Of a stretch of DNA of 64,000 nucleotides, positions 35,591 through 44,469 are shown piece after piece (within the stretch, counting starts at the first letter, position 1; each line of letters begins with the position of its first letter). Source of the stretch: Solidesulfovibrio aerotolerans (lineage in GTDB: Bacteria > Desulfobacterota > Desulfovibrionia > Desulfovibrionales > Desulfovibrionaceae); assembly GCF_009856865.1 (NCBI RefSeq), contig NZ_WVUD01000002.1, forward strand, positions 62,001-126,000, written 5' to 3'. Position numbers and translations under genes: made by a program. The notes beneath the pieces are model-generated. The model did no database searches. It had not been told where the DNA came from and saw only the letters and a program-made list of their open reading frames with translations.

Positions 35591-37042
35591 TCAAGCCAAC
35601 CCGCCCAGGCAGGTGTATTTGAGGACCGAATATTCATCCATCCCGTAGCGCGACCCTTCCCGCCCGACACCACTTTCCTTGACTCCGCCAAAGGGCGCTT
35701 CGGTGCAGGAAATAAGGCTCTCGTTGACCCCCACCATGCCGTATTCCAAGGCCCCGGACACCCGAAAGGCCCGCCCGAGATCGCGAGTATAGATGTAAGC
35801 GGCCAGCCCGTATTCGGTGTCGTTGGCCAGGGCCACGGCCTCGGCCTCGGTCGTAAAGCGGTACACCGGGGCCAGGGGGCCAAAGATTTCCTCCCGGGCA
35901 AAGGCCATATCCTTGGTGGCCTGGGTGATAATCGTTGGCTCGAAGAAATTGCCACCCAGGGCATGGGGTTTGCCGCCGCAAACGATGTGCCCGCCCTTGG
36001 CCGTGGCATCGGCCACTTGGGCCAGCATCCGGGCCGTGGCTTTGGCGTCGATAAGCGGTCCCTGGGTAACGCCGGGGGTGACGCCCGCGCCCACGGCCAG
36101 TTGGCCGACCGCCTCGGCCAACCGGGCCACAAAGGCGTCGTGAATCCCGGCCTGGACATAGAAGCGGTTGGCGCAGATGCAGGTCTGGCCGGAGTTGCGG
36201 TACTTGCTGGCCATGGCCCCGGCCACGGCGGCTTCGAGGTCCGCGTCGTCAAAGACCAGAAACGGCGCATTGCCGCCCAGTTCCATGGAGACTTTTTTAA
36301 CCGTGGCGGCGCATTGGGCCATAAGCGTCTTGCCGACCTCGGTTGAGCCGGTAAAACTCAATTTTCGCACCGTCGGGTTTTCGGTCAGTTCCGCGCCGAT
36401 GGCCCGGGCGTTGCCGGTGACGATATTGACCACCCCGTCCGGAATGCCGGCCCGAAGGGCCAGTTCGCCCAGGGCCAGGGCGGAAAACGGCGTCTGGGAG
36501 GCCGGCTTGACCACCACCGGACAGCCCATGGCCAGGGCCGGTCCCACTTTGCGCCCGATCATGGCCATGGGAAAGTTCCAGGGCGTGACAATGCCGCAGA
36601 CCCCGACCGGCTCGCGGGTCGCCAGGATCGTGCGGCCGGGCGCATTGGCCGGAATCACGTCGCCGTAGGCCCGGCGCGCCTCCTCGGCAAACCAGCGGAT
36701 AAAGCTGGCGCCGTAGGTGATTTCCCCGGCCGATTCGGCCAAGGGCTTGCCTTGCTCCAGGGTCATGAGTCTGGCCAGATCGTCCCGGGCGGCCAGGATC
36801 AGGTCATGCCAGCGCAGGAGCATATCGGCCCGCTGCAAGGCGGTCATGGCCCGCAGCGCCGGCCAGGCCAGTTTGGCCGCTTCGATGGCCCGCCTCGTCT
36901 CGGCCCGGCCGCAACGCGGCACCTGGCCCAAAATTTCGCCGGTGGCCGGATTGTCCACGGCCACGGTCCCGCCGTCGTCGGCCGCCGTCCACGCGCCGCC
37001 GATCAGACACGCCTGTCGCAAAAGCTTTGTATCCTTAAGCAT
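35591..37042 (-). CDS. gabD: Succinate-semialdehyde dehydrogenase-type aldehyde dehydrogenase
   Basis: This 483-aa NAD(P)-dependent aldehyde dehydrogenase has the full active site: N155 in TPWNFP, E254 in MELGGNAPF and C288 in SGQTCICANR. Length and the PWNFPMAMIGRKVGPAL block match GabD-like enzymes, which oxidise succinate semialdehyde to succinate, but substrate specificity cannot be proven from sequence. The start at 37042 has GGGGAG 8 nt upstream; the frame is open to 37249 without a better signal. It is a single gene, divergent from nifE. Confidence 0.85.
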   Translation of the reverse strand: MLKDTKLLRQACLIGGAWTAADDGGTVAVDNPATGEILGQVPRCGRAETRRAIEAAKLAWPALRAMTALQRADMLLRWHDLILAARDDLARLMTLEQGKPLAESAGEITYGASFIRWFAEEARRAYGDVIPANAPGRTILATREPVGVCGIVTPWNFPMAMIGRKVGPALAMGCPVVVKPASQTPFSALALGELALRAGIPDGVVNIVTGNARAIGAELTENPTVRKLSFTGSTEVGKTLMAQCAATVKKVSMELGGNAPFLVFDDADLEAAVAGAMASKYRNSGQTCICANRFYVQAGIHDAFVARLAEAVGQLAVGAGVTPGVTQGPLIDAKATARMLAQVADATAKGGHIVCGGKPHALGGNFFEPTIITQATKDMAFAREEIFGPLAPVYRFTTEAEAVALANDTEYGLAAYIYTRDLGRAFRVSGALEYGMVGVNESLISCTEAPFGGVKESGVGREGSRYGMDEYSVLKYTCLGGLA

Positions 37043-37280
37043 GCAGATTTCTCCCCAAAAGATGACCGCCCTGTGGCGGGAATTCCTGTGCGGCCTGTAG
37101 CGGTCTTGTCGACCTATGTCAAAACAGACAGAAGCAGCTTTTCCCCCGCTTTGCCGCGTCCCGGACAGCTCCCCGGGCATACGGGCCGGCCTGGCGGCGC
37201 TTTTTCGTCCGGCAAACAGCCCGTTGCGGCGGTTAACCCACAAATGCAAAATAATGGAGGGTTCCAGAACCCCGGTGGTC

Positions 37281-37314
37281 TACAATTTCGTCGGGGGGCG
37301 CCGTACAATTTTGT
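37281..37314. promoter_or_regulatory. Duplicated boxes upstream of the nifE sigma-54 promoter
   Basis: TACAATTTCGT (37281) and TACAATTTTGT (37304) are repeated 23 bp apart; the second forms the palindrome TACAA-TT-TTGTA (37304-37315). They lie about 55-90 bp upstream of the promoter, where an enhancer-binding activator would sit. I find no classical NifA site (TGT-N10-ACA). Confidence 0.45.
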
Positions 37315-37367
37315 ATCACTACACCCTTAACAGGAAATAAAGCACATGAATTTATCTAGTTATACTC

Positions 37368-37383
37368 TGGCACGCTCCTTGTA
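37368..37383 (+). promoter_or_regulatory. Sigma-54 promoter of nifENB
   Basis: TGGCACG-N4-TTGTA matches the -24/-12 consensus (TGGCACG-N4-TTGCW) except for T in place of C at -12. It lies about 45 nt upstream of the nifE start. Confidence 0.85.
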
Positions 37384-37428
37384 AGGTCACGTTTGCCCCA
37401 TCGCTTGGCGACAGGGAAAGGAGCGTTC

Positions 37429-38808
37429 ATGGAACAGGGGATATTAGCGGAACGGCAGGATCAGATCCACCGCACGGGCGAGGGGCCTTTTGAACTGGCT
37501 TGCAACCGAGACAGTCTGGCCGGGGCCGTGTCCCAGCGGGCCTGCGTGTTCTGCGGCTCCCGGGTGGTGCTCTACCCCATTGCCGACGCCCTGCATCTGG
37601 TCCACGGCCCCATCGGCTGCGCCGTCTACACCTGGGACATCCGGGGCGCGCTGTCCTCGGGACCGGAGCTGCACCGCTTGAGCTTTTCCACCGACCTCCA
37701 GGAAAAAGACGTCATTTTCGGCGGCGAAAAAAAGCTCAAGGCCGCCTTGCTCGAACTCATTGCCCGCTATCAGCCCAAGGCCGCCTTCGTGTACGCCACC
37801 TGCATCGTCGGCATCATCGGCGACGACGTGGCCGCGGTGTGCCGGGACGTGACCGCTGCCACGGGCATCCCGGTCATTCCGGTGCAGTCCGAAGGTTTTA
37901 AGGGCAACAAGCGCGAGGGCTACACCGCTGCCTGCAAGGCCATGTTCACCCTGACCGGCACGGGCGATGTTAGCGGCATCAGCCCCATCTCCGTCAATAT
38001 TTTAGGCGATTTCAACTTGGCCGGGGAAATCTGGATCATCCGCGACTACTTCAAGCGCATGGGCGTTGAAGTCGTGGCCAACATCACCGGCGATGGCCGG
38101 GTGGACGACATCCGCCGGGCCAACGGCGCGGCCTTAAACGTGGTGCAGTGCTCCGGCTCCACCATGGAACTGGCCAAGATGATGCAGGAAAAATACGGCA
38201 TTCCCTCCCTGCGCGTCTCCTACCTTGGCATCGAGGACATGGCCGACTCGCTGTACGCCGTGGCCGAACATTTTAAAGACCGCGACCCGGGCATCGTCGA
38301 GCGCACCCAGCAGGTGGTGCGCGAAGAACTCGCCGTGCTGTTGCCCCAGCTCAAGCAGTACCGCAAGGATCTCGAAGGCAAGAAGGTCGCCATTTACGTG
38401 GGCGGCGCGTTCAAGGCTTTCTCCCTTATAAAGGCCTTCCGCCACCTGGGCATGCAGGTGGTGCTGGTCGGCTCCCAGACCGGCACCACGGAAGACTACG
38501 CGGAACTGGCCGCCATCTGCGATCCGGGCACGGTCATAGTGGACGACTCCAACCCGCTGGAACTGTCCAAATTCGTCAAGGAACTGGACGTGGATCTCTT
38601 TGTCGGCGGTGTGAAGGAACGCCCCATCGCCCACAAGCTCGGGGTCGGCTTTTGCGACCACAACCATGAGCGCAAGGAAGCCCTGGAAGGCTTCGTCGGC
38701 ATGCTCAACTTCGCACGCGAAGTCCACGCCTCGGCCACCAGCCCCATCTGGCAGTTCGTGCCCCGCCGCGAAGCCATGGCCAAGGCCGCCAAGGGAGAAG
38801 GTATATGA
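37429..38808 (+). CDS. nifE: FeMo-cofactor assembly scaffold subunit NifE
   Basis: NifE pairs with NifN to form the scaffold on which the NifB product matures into FeMo-cofactor. The 459-aa protein has the NifD-like cysteines C39 and C42 (ACVFCGSR), C64 (PIGCAVY) and the ATCIVGIIGDD motif near 126-136. The start at 37429 has GGAAAGGAG upstream; the frame is open to 37393. It is transcribed from the sigma-54 promoter at 37368 and overlaps nifN by ATGA. nifHDK are not in the window. Confidence 0.95.
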   Translation: MEQGILAERQDQIHRTGEGPFELACNRDSLAGAVSQRACVFCGSRVVLYPIADALHLVHGPIGCAVYTWDIRGALSSGPELHRLSFSTDLQEKDVIFGGEKKLKAALLELIARYQPKAAFVYATCIVGIIGDDVAAVCRDVTAATGIPVIPVQSEGFKGNKREGYTAACKAMFTLTGTGDVSGISPISVNILGDFNLAGEIWIIRDYFKRMGVEVVANITGDGRVDDIRRANGAALNVVQCSGSTMELAKMMQEKYGIPSLRVSYLGIEDMADSLYAVAEHFKDRDPGIVERTQQVVREELAVLLPQLKQYRKDLEGKKVAIYVGGAFKAFSLIKAFRHLGMQVVLVGSQTGTTEDYAELAAICDPGTVIVDDSNPLELSKFVKELDVDLFVGGVKERPIAHKLGVGFCDHNHERKEALEGFVGMLNFAREVHASATSPIWQFVPRREAMAKAAKGEGI

Positions 38809-40160
38809 GCGATTCACCCTACGTTTCCACCACCAACGCCTGCAAGCTCTGTACGCCCTTGGGCGCTTCCCTGGCCTTTCGGGGCATAGAAGGGGCCATT
38901 CCCTTCCTGCACGGCTCCCAGGGCTGCGCCACCTACATGCGCCGCTACATCATCAGCCATTTCCGCGAGCCCATGGACATTGCCTCTTCGGCCCTGGGCG
39001 AAAAGCAGGCCGTCTTTGGCGGCGGCCCGAATCTGAAAAAGGGCATCTTAAACGTCATGTCCAAGTACGGGGCCACGGTGGTCGGGGTGGCAACGACCTG
39101 CCTGACCGAAACCATCGGCGATGACGTGCCGCGCCTTTTGGCTGAATTTCGCAAGGAATTTGCCGACCTGCCCCTGCCCGAAATCGTTCATGTGTCCACT
39201 CCGAGCTATTCCGGCACCCATATGGAAGGCTGGCACGCCGCCGTGGCCGCCCTGGCCGGACAGCTTGTGACGCAAAAGGCCGCCCCCGAGCGCCGGGTCA
39301 ACCTCATGCCGGGGCTGGTCTCGCCGTCCGATCTGCGGCATTTTAAAGAGATTTTGGCTGACTTCGGCGTGGCCGCAACAGTCCTGCCCGATATCTCCGA
39401 TTCCATGGACCGCCCGGCCCTGCTCGATTATGAAAAGCTGCCGGCCGGCGGCACCACCCTGGCCGACATCCGGGCCATGTCCGGGGCGCTGGGGTCCATC
39501 GAATGCGGCCGGGCCGTCCATGTGGTGGAATCTGCCGGGACCAACCTGGAACGCCGCTTCGGCGTGCCCAACCTGGGCCTGGGCATCCCCATCGGCATCC
39601 GCGAGACCGACGCCTTTTTCGCCGCCCTGGAAAAGCTCACCGGCACGCCCACGCCCCAAAAATATCTCGATGAGCGCGGCCGGCTGGTGGACGCCTATGT
39701 CGATGGGCACAAGTACGTGGCCGGCAAACGGGCCATCGTCTACGGCGAGGAAGACATGGTCATCGCCATGGTGGCCTTTTTGGCCGAGATCGGGGTCAAG
39801 CCCATCCTGGCTGCCACCGGGTCCACCTGCAAGAATTTCAAGGCCGCCCTGGCCGAGGTCACGGCCGGCCTTTTGCCCGAGCCGCCCGAAGCGCGCCTGG
39901 GTGTAGACTTTCACGACATTTCCGAACAGGCCGCGGATCTGGCCCCGGACCTGCTCGTCGGACACAGCAAGGGCTACAGCTATGCCAAAGCCTGGAACGT
40001 GCCGCTTTTGCGGGTGGGTTTTCCCATCCACGACCGCTTCGGCGGCCAGCGTATGCGCCATGTGGCCTATGGCGGCACCCAGGAACTCTTTGATCGTCTG
40101 GTCAACACCATCCTTGACCGCAAGCAGGAAGAAAGCGCCGTGGGTTACGGCTATCTCTAA
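38805..40160 (+). CDS. nifN: FeMo-cofactor assembly scaffold subunit NifN
   Basis: NifN is the NifK-like partner of NifE. The 451-aa protein has CKLCTPLGA near residues 13-21, GSQGCATYMRRY near 37-48, and TCLTETIGDD near 98-107, all standard NifN landmarks. It is translationally coupled to nifE and lies 11 nt upstream of nifB. Confidence 0.95.
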   Translation: MSDSPYVSTTNACKLCTPLGASLAFRGIEGAIPFLHGSQGCATYMRRYIISHFREPMDIASSALGEKQAVFGGGPNLKKGILNVMSKYGATVVGVATTCLTETIGDDVPRLLAEFRKEFADLPLPEIVHVSTPSYSGTHMEGWHAAVAALAGQLVTQKAAPERRVNLMPGLVSPSDLRHFKEILADFGVAATVLPDISDSMDRPALLDYEKLPAGGTTLADIRAMSGALGSIECGRAVHVVESAGTNLERRFGVPNLGLGIPIGIRETDAFFAALEKLTGTPTPQKYLDERGRLVDAYVDGHKYVAGKRAIVYGEEDMVIAMVAFLAEIGVKPILAATGSTCKNFKAALAEVTAGLLPEPPEARLGVDFHDISEQAADLAPDLLVGHSKGYSYAKAWNVPLLRVGFPIHDRFGGQRMRHVAYGGTQELFDRLVNTILDRKQEESAVGYGYL

Positions 40161-40171
40161 AGGAGCATGAC

Positions 40172-41443
40172 ATGAGCACCACCAAAGATCTTTCCAAGCA
40201 CCCCTGTTTTAACAGGGAATCCGCCGGCTCCTGCGGCCGTGTCCATCTGCCCGTAGCCCCCAAGTGCAACATCATGTGCAATTTTTGCAATCGCAAATAC
40301 GATTGCGTCAGCGAATCGCGTCCGGGCGTGACCAGCGCCATCCTCACCCCGCAGCAGGCGCTGCTGTATATGGATAAGGTGCTGGAAAAAGAACCCCGCA
40401 TCACCGTGTGCGGCATCGCCGGCCCGGGCGACCCCCTGGCCAACCCGGAAACCCTGGAGGCCATCCGTCTCCTGCACGCCAAGTATCCCCAGCTTCTTTT
40501 TTGCCTGTCCACCAACGGCCTGGCCCTGCCGACCTACGCCGCCACCCTGGCCGAACTGGGCGTGACCCACGTGACGGTCACGGTCAACGCCGTGGACCCC
40601 AAGATCGGGGCGCGCATCTATTCCTGGGCCCGCGACGGCAAGGTCATTCACCGGGGCGAGGCCGCTGCCGAGCTGCTCATGGCCCGCCAGATCGAAGGCA
40701 TCAGGATTTTAAAAGAGCATGACTTGATCGTTAAATCCAACACCATCGTCATCCCCGGGGTCAACGACCACCATGTGGTGGAAGTGTCCAAAACCCTGTC
40801 GTATCTGGGTGTGGATATCCAAAATATCATGCCTATCTTCCCGGTGGCCGACACGCCCTTTGCCGACGTGCCCGCCCCCACCCACGAGCTTATCCACGGG
40901 CTGCGGGAACAGGCCAAGCATCTCGTGCCCCAGATGACCCATTGCAAGCGCTGCCGGGCCGACGCGGTCGGGCTGCTCGGCAAGGATATGTCCGGCGAGA
41001 TGGCCGGCATTCTGGGCGACTGCGCCAAGACTCTGCCCGGGACCGACCTGTCCAAGCGCCCGTATGTGGCGGTGGCCACCCGCGAAGGCATGCTCGTCAA
41101 CATGCATCTGGGCGAGGCCCACAAGTTTCAGATCTGGCAGCAGGAAGGCGACACCTTTACCTTCGTCGAGGAGCGCTGGGCCCCGGAAGCCGGCACCGGC
41201 ACCAAACGCTGGGTGGACTTGGCCAAACTGCTCATCGACTGCCGGGCCGTGCTCATTGCTGCCTGCGGCGAGACGCCGCGCAAGATCCTGGCCGATACCG
41301 GCGTCCTGGCCTACGAGTGTTCCGGGCTGGTGGAAACCGCCCTGTCCGAGGTCTACGGCGCGGGCGATCTGGCCCGGCTCAAGAGCCGGCGCAAGGGGCT
41401 TGGCAAAGCCTGTTGCAGCGGCGGCAGCGGCGAAGGCTGCTGA
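40172..41443 (+). CDS. nifB: FeMo-cofactor biosynthesis radical SAM protein NifB
   Basis: NifB makes the carbide-containing 8Fe core of FeMo-cofactor. The 423-aa protein has the radical SAM motif C32-x3-C36-x2-C39 (CNIMCNFC), the following GPGDPL region, and a C-terminal NifX-like domain from about residue 290 to 400. The last residues are unusually cysteine-rich (ACCSGGSGEGC). AAAGGAG precedes the start. It ends the nifENB operon and is followed by a terminator. Confidence 0.96.
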   Translation: MSTTKDLSKHPCFNRESAGSCGRVHLPVAPKCNIMCNFCNRKYDCVSESRPGVTSAILTPQQALLYMDKVLEKEPRITVCGIAGPGDPLANPETLEAIRLLHAKYPQLLFCLSTNGLALPTYAATLAELGVTHVTVTVNAVDPKIGARIYSWARDGKVIHRGEAAAELLMARQIEGIRILKEHDLIVKSNTIVIPGVNDHHVVEVSKTLSYLGVDIQNIMPIFPVADTPFADVPAPTHELIHGLREQAKHLVPQMTHCKRCRADAVGLLGKDMSGEMAGILGDCAKTLPGTDLSKRPYVAVATREGMLVNMHLGEAHKFQIWQQEGDTFTFVEERWAPEAGTGTKRWVDLAKLLIDCRAVLIAACGETPRKILADTGVLAYECSGLVETALSEVYGAGDLARLKSRRKGLGKACCSGGSGEGC

Positions 41444-41472
41444 CGCAGACCCAACGCTCTATACTTCGACCC

Positions 41473-41512
41473 AGGCGGTCGCTCTTGGACAAAGGGCGGC
41501 CGCCTTTATTTT
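41473..41512 (+). terminator. Terminator after nifB
   Basis: A 10-bp stem AGGCGGTCGC/GCGGCCGCCT (41473-41482 with 41496-41505, one G-T pair) is followed by TTTATTTT. It separates nifENB from the TPR gene. Confidence 0.85.
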
Positions 41513-41670
41513 GACACGATGCCGGTGCCGGTGTATGCGTCAGACAGTTGGAGTGGGCTTATGAGCCCAACCAGGCAGCGGTAATTTCCCACCGCGTTCG
41601 TTTCGCCTGGAATAACCGGCACCCCCTTCGATTAACGCCTGCTTTCGTTGGTCGAAACCGCCTCGAACCA

Positions 41671-42507
41671 ATGGACGACATCGTGACAATCACTGGTGCG
41701 GTACAGCAGGAACAAGAAACGGATCACGAAAGCCCCTCCCCGATTCCCTGCCGCATTCTCGGGGTCTATTCGCTGGCCAAGGCCGCAGCCACGGGGCATG
41801 GCGCAACAGCCCGCACCTACGAGCAAAAGACGTACTGGTTTGTGCGACGCACCGAAGACGACGAATACCTCGTTCAGGCGCTCAACGGCAACGCCATCCC
41901 GTCCGGGCCGCTGACCACGGTCAGCAAAGGCGAATTCATCCGCACCTACCACCCCGAGGCGGGCTATTACGAAAAACGCTGTCTCCCGTTTATTGATTCC
42001 CTGAAAAAAAAGTTGGCCCAGGCCGACAAGCATCTGGCCGAAGAGGATCTGGACGGAGCGGAAAAAGAATTCTGCAAGGCGCTGCTCCTGGACGAAAAGC
42101 ATCCCAAGGCCAACATCGAACTGGGCAAGATCCACATGCAAAAAGGCGACGGCAAAAAACTTGCTTCGGCCATGCGCCGCATTTTAAGCAATGATGCGCT
42201 GTTCCAGGAACAGGAACGCCACCTGTTTAACGATTTCGGCATCACCTTGCGCAAGGAAAAGCACTTCGCTGAAGCCATCAGCTTTTACGCCAAGGCCCTG
42301 GAACACAACAGTTGCGATGAAAACCTCCATTTCAACATCGCCCGCGCCCTGGCCGAGTCCGGCAATCACGACGCGGCCCGCACCCACCTCGATACCGCCC
42401 TGGCCCTGCGGCCTGATTTTGAACCGGCCCGGCGCTATCGCGACTATCTCGACAAGGTGGGCACACCCATGGCTGGCGACGCGCAATCTGACGGGGCTGC
42501 CCCATGA
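41671..42507 (+). CDS. TPR-repeat protein
   Basis: The 278-aa cytoplasmic protein has a variable N-terminal 110 residues and then about four TPR-like helix pairs from residue 110 to 260 (for example DGAEKEFCKALLLDEKHPKA and FAEAISFYAKALEHN). I chose ATG 41671, where protein-like sequence begins; the frame is open to 41548, and the ribosome binding site is weak either way. Its stop overlaps the start of the PilZ gene by ATGA, so the two are co-translated. A role in c-di-GMP signalling or a protein complex is possible but unproven. Confidence 0.75.
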   Translation: MDDIVTITGAVQQEQETDHESPSPIPCRILGVYSLAKAAATGHGATARTYEQKTYWFVRRTEDDEYLVQALNGNAIPSGPLTTVSKGEFIRTYHPEAGYYEKRCLPFIDSLKKKLAQADKHLAEEDLDGAEKEFCKALLLDEKHPKANIELGKIHMQKGDGKKLASAMRRILSNDALFQEQERHLFNDFGITLRKEKHFAEAISFYAKALEHNSCDENLHFNIARALAESGNHDAARTHLDTALALRPDFEPARRYRDYLDKVGTPMAGDAQSDGAAP

Positions 42508-43157
42508 GCGCCCCGGATCTGGCCCATTTCCATTGCCCGCCCGGCACCCGTCTGGCCCTTGAAATCACGGGACTGCCGGACAAATTCACCACGGCCTGCG
42601 TCGGGCATGCCCGGGGACGTTTTCTGGTTGCCGCCGTGCCGGTCCTGGCGGAAACGGTGCGCGAGGGCTTTTACCAGATGCTCTACCCGGATAACGCCGT
42701 TATCGTGCGCTATCTCAACGAAGGCACGGTGGTCGGTTTCACAGCCCAGGTGATCAAATGCATCCAGATTCCTTTCCCGCTCATATTCCTGACTTTTCCC
42801 AAAAAACTTGAATCCCATGATCTGCGCCGCCACGCGCGCGTGGCCTGCTGTCTGCCCGGTCAGGCCGTCATCGCCGGCACCGATATCCCGGGCATGGTCC
42901 TGGATTTGAGCCACTCCGGCTGTCTTTTTTCGGCCACCGTCCCCGAAACGCCCCCGGTCGTGAGCATCGATGACGCCGTGGAACTGCGCTGTGGTCTGTT
43001 CGGTACAAACGGCACTGCAAAGCTGGGCGGCATCGTCAAACGCGTGGCCCTGTCCGGCCGCCGGCTGGAGCTTGGGCTTAAATTCCGCCAGATGCCTCCG
43101 CCGACCCAGGAGGCCATCAGCTCCTACCTGGATCAGGCGCTGTCCATCCTCGGCTGA
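42504..43157 (+). CDS. YcgR-like PilZ domain protein (c-di-GMP receptor)
   Basis: The 217-aa protein has an N-terminal split-barrel region like the flagellar brake protein YcgR (residues 1-100). A PilZ domain follows, with RRHARV (about 108-113) and DLSHSGCLF (D-x-S-x-x-G, about 133-141), the c-di-GMP-binding signature. It is coupled to the TPR gene. YcgR proteins act on flagellar motors, but no flagellar genes are nearby, so the target is open. Confidence 0.8.
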   Translation: MSAPDLAHFHCPPGTRLALEITGLPDKFTTACVGHARGRFLVAAVPVLAETVREGFYQMLYPDNAVIVRYLNEGTVVGFTAQVIKCIQIPFPLIFLTFPKKLESHDLRRHARVACCLPGQAVIAGTDIPGMVLDLSHSGCLFSATVPETPPVVSIDDAVELRCGLFGTNGTAKLGGIVKRVALSGRRLELGLKFRQMPPPTQEAISSYLDQALSILG

Positions 43158-43343
43158 CGCGACACCCCGGCCTGCCACTGCTCCCACCAACGCCCGCCAT
43201 CCCTGGCCCGCCGGCATGGCCCGACAGCCAGGGCCAGCTCCACCCACCGACGAAAATGTCGTTTTGTCTGCCGTTTTTGGCGGCAACGGCATCCCTTTGC
43301 CGGAATCCTTTTTAAAGATCTTGACATTGCGCCGTGTTGCGCG

Positions 43344-43359
43344 TGGCATCAGTCTTGCT
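43344..43359 (+). promoter_or_regulatory. Sigma-54 promoter upstream of a 40-aa ORF
   Basis: TGGCATC-N4-TTGCT (GG at 43345-43346, GC at 43357-43358, exactly 10 nt between) matches the -24/-12 consensus. The start site would be near 43370, placing the AAAGGAGG site and ATG 43391 immediately downstream. Confidence 0.8.
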
Positions 43360-43390
43360 TTCCAATGCTGTGAGAACAAAGGAGGCCACC

Positions 43391-43513
43391 ATGCTCGTCC
43401 CGCTGCTCGAAGCCCTGCTGGCCCTGCTGACGCGCCCCGGCCCGGTTCCTGTCCCCTGTCCCGTTGCCAACGACGACAAAGAGGAAGGCCAGCGACGCAA
43501 ACGCTCCGATTAA
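43391..43513 (+). CDS. Sigma-54-driven 40-aa small protein
   Basis: A perfect AAAGGAGG lies 5 nt before ATG 43391. The 40-aa product has a hydrophobic, amphipathic N-terminus (MLVPLLEALLALLTRPG), a Pro/Val middle and a charged C-terminus (DDKEEGQRRKRSD). I know no matching family. The combination of a sigma-54 promoter, an ideal ribosome binding site and a sensible composition supports it as a real gene. It lies between the PilZ gene and modBAC, so a link to nitrogen or molybdenum status is a guess. Confidence 0.65.
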   Translation: MLVPLLEALLALLTRPGPVPVPCPVANDDKEEGQRRKRSD

Positions 43514-43594
43514 AACGCCGGAGCAAACGCGATATGTGACTGCGGTGGCACAGCGTATCCGTACCGTTTGGCGCTGCAACAGCCGCTTAAACCA

Positions 43595-43670
43595 AGTTAC
43601 ACTCGTTCAGCACGAATCGTGACAGTCGATCCAACCCAGTTACACTTGTTCAGTATTAATCGTGACAGTC
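43595..43670. promoter_or_regulatory. Two direct repeats upstream of modB, probable operators
   Basis: Two 33-nt units (43595-43627 and 43638-43670) are identical at 29 positions and are offset by 43 bp, four helical turns. Each runs from AGTTACACT to AATCGTGACAGTC and contains the imperfect inverted pair GTTAC/GTGAC. TATACA at 43671 could be the -10 of the mod promoter, so a repressor here would block it. Confidence 0.65.
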
Positions 43671-43695
43671 TATACAAAATAAGCATCTATCCTTT

Positions 43696-43711
43696 ATGAC
43701 AGGAATGTCAT
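43696..43711. promoter_or_regulatory. Palindrome upstream of modB
   Basis: ATGACA-GGAA-TGTCAT is a perfect 6-bp dyad. It lies about 25 nt downstream of the putative mod -10, and shares TGACA with the direct repeats. Confidence 0.4.
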
Positions 43712-43783
43712 GGTTTGTCGCCGCCACAAGACATCCATGAACGCGACGACAGGCCGGCCAGCCGACACGAGAGACACATCTGC

Positions 43784-44452
43784 ATGCTTGACGCCAATGC
43801 CCTGCCCCCCCTGCTCCTCACCCTCCGGGTCGCCACCCTGGCCACGGCCCTTGCCGCCGTGCCGGCGGTGTTCCTGGCCCGGTTGGCCCAGATGCGCGAC
43901 TTTCCCGGCCGGGATCTGGTCGATGCCGTCCTGACGCTGCCCATGGTGCTGCCGCCAACCGTTCTCGGCTACTACATCATCGTGGTGCTCGGCCGGCGCG
44001 GCATCATTGGCAGCTATCTCTGGGACACCTTCGGGGTATCGATCATGTTCACCTGGGAAGGGGCGGTGGTGGCCGCCTCGGTGGTGGCCTTTCCCCTGGT
44101 CTACCGCTCGGCCCGGGCGGCCTTTGAGGGCGTGGACGAAAACCTGGAAAATGCGGCCCGAACGCTTGGTGCGTCCGAACTGGCCATTTTTTTCCGGGTG
44201 TCCTTTCCCCTGGCCCTTCGCGGTATCGTGGCCGGCGTCATGCTGGCCCTGGCCCGGGCCATGGGGGAATTCGGGGCAACGCTCATGGTCGCCGGCAATC
44301 TGCCGGGCAAGACCCAGACCCTGTCCCTGGCGGTCTACAGCGCCACCCAGGCCGGCAACGACGCCCTGGCCAACGAGTTGGTGCTGCTGATTTCCCTGGC
44401 CTGCGTGGCGCTTCTCGTGATCGTGGCCAAGATCATCAAACCCAAAGCCTGA
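43784..44452 (+). CDS. modB: Molybdate ABC transporter permease ModB
   Basis: ModB is the membrane channel of the molybdate importer. With start 43784 the product is 222 aa with about five helices and the EAA-type loop ENAARTLGASELAIFFRV near 120-137 that docks on ModC. The frame is open to 43715 but the extra residues are non-hydrophobic and do not fit. Gene order is modB-modA-modC, not the common modABC. Confidence 0.93.
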   Translation: MLDANALPPLLLTLRVATLATALAAVPAVFLARLAQMRDFPGRDLVDAVLTLPMVLPPTVLGYYIIVVLGRRGIIGSYLWDTFGVSIMFTWEGAVVAASVVAFPLVYRSARAAFEGVDENLENAARTLGASELAIFFRVSFPLALRGIVAGVMLALARAMGEFGATLMVAGNLPGKTQTLSLAVYSATQAGNDALANELVLLISLACVALLVIVAKIIKPKA

Positions 44453-44469
44453 CACAGAGGATGTTGCCC

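Noticed and set aside
43697-43784. Longer ModB start at 43715
   Set aside because: The extra 23 residues are hydrophilic and not ModB-like; the hydrophobic start at 43784 fits the family.
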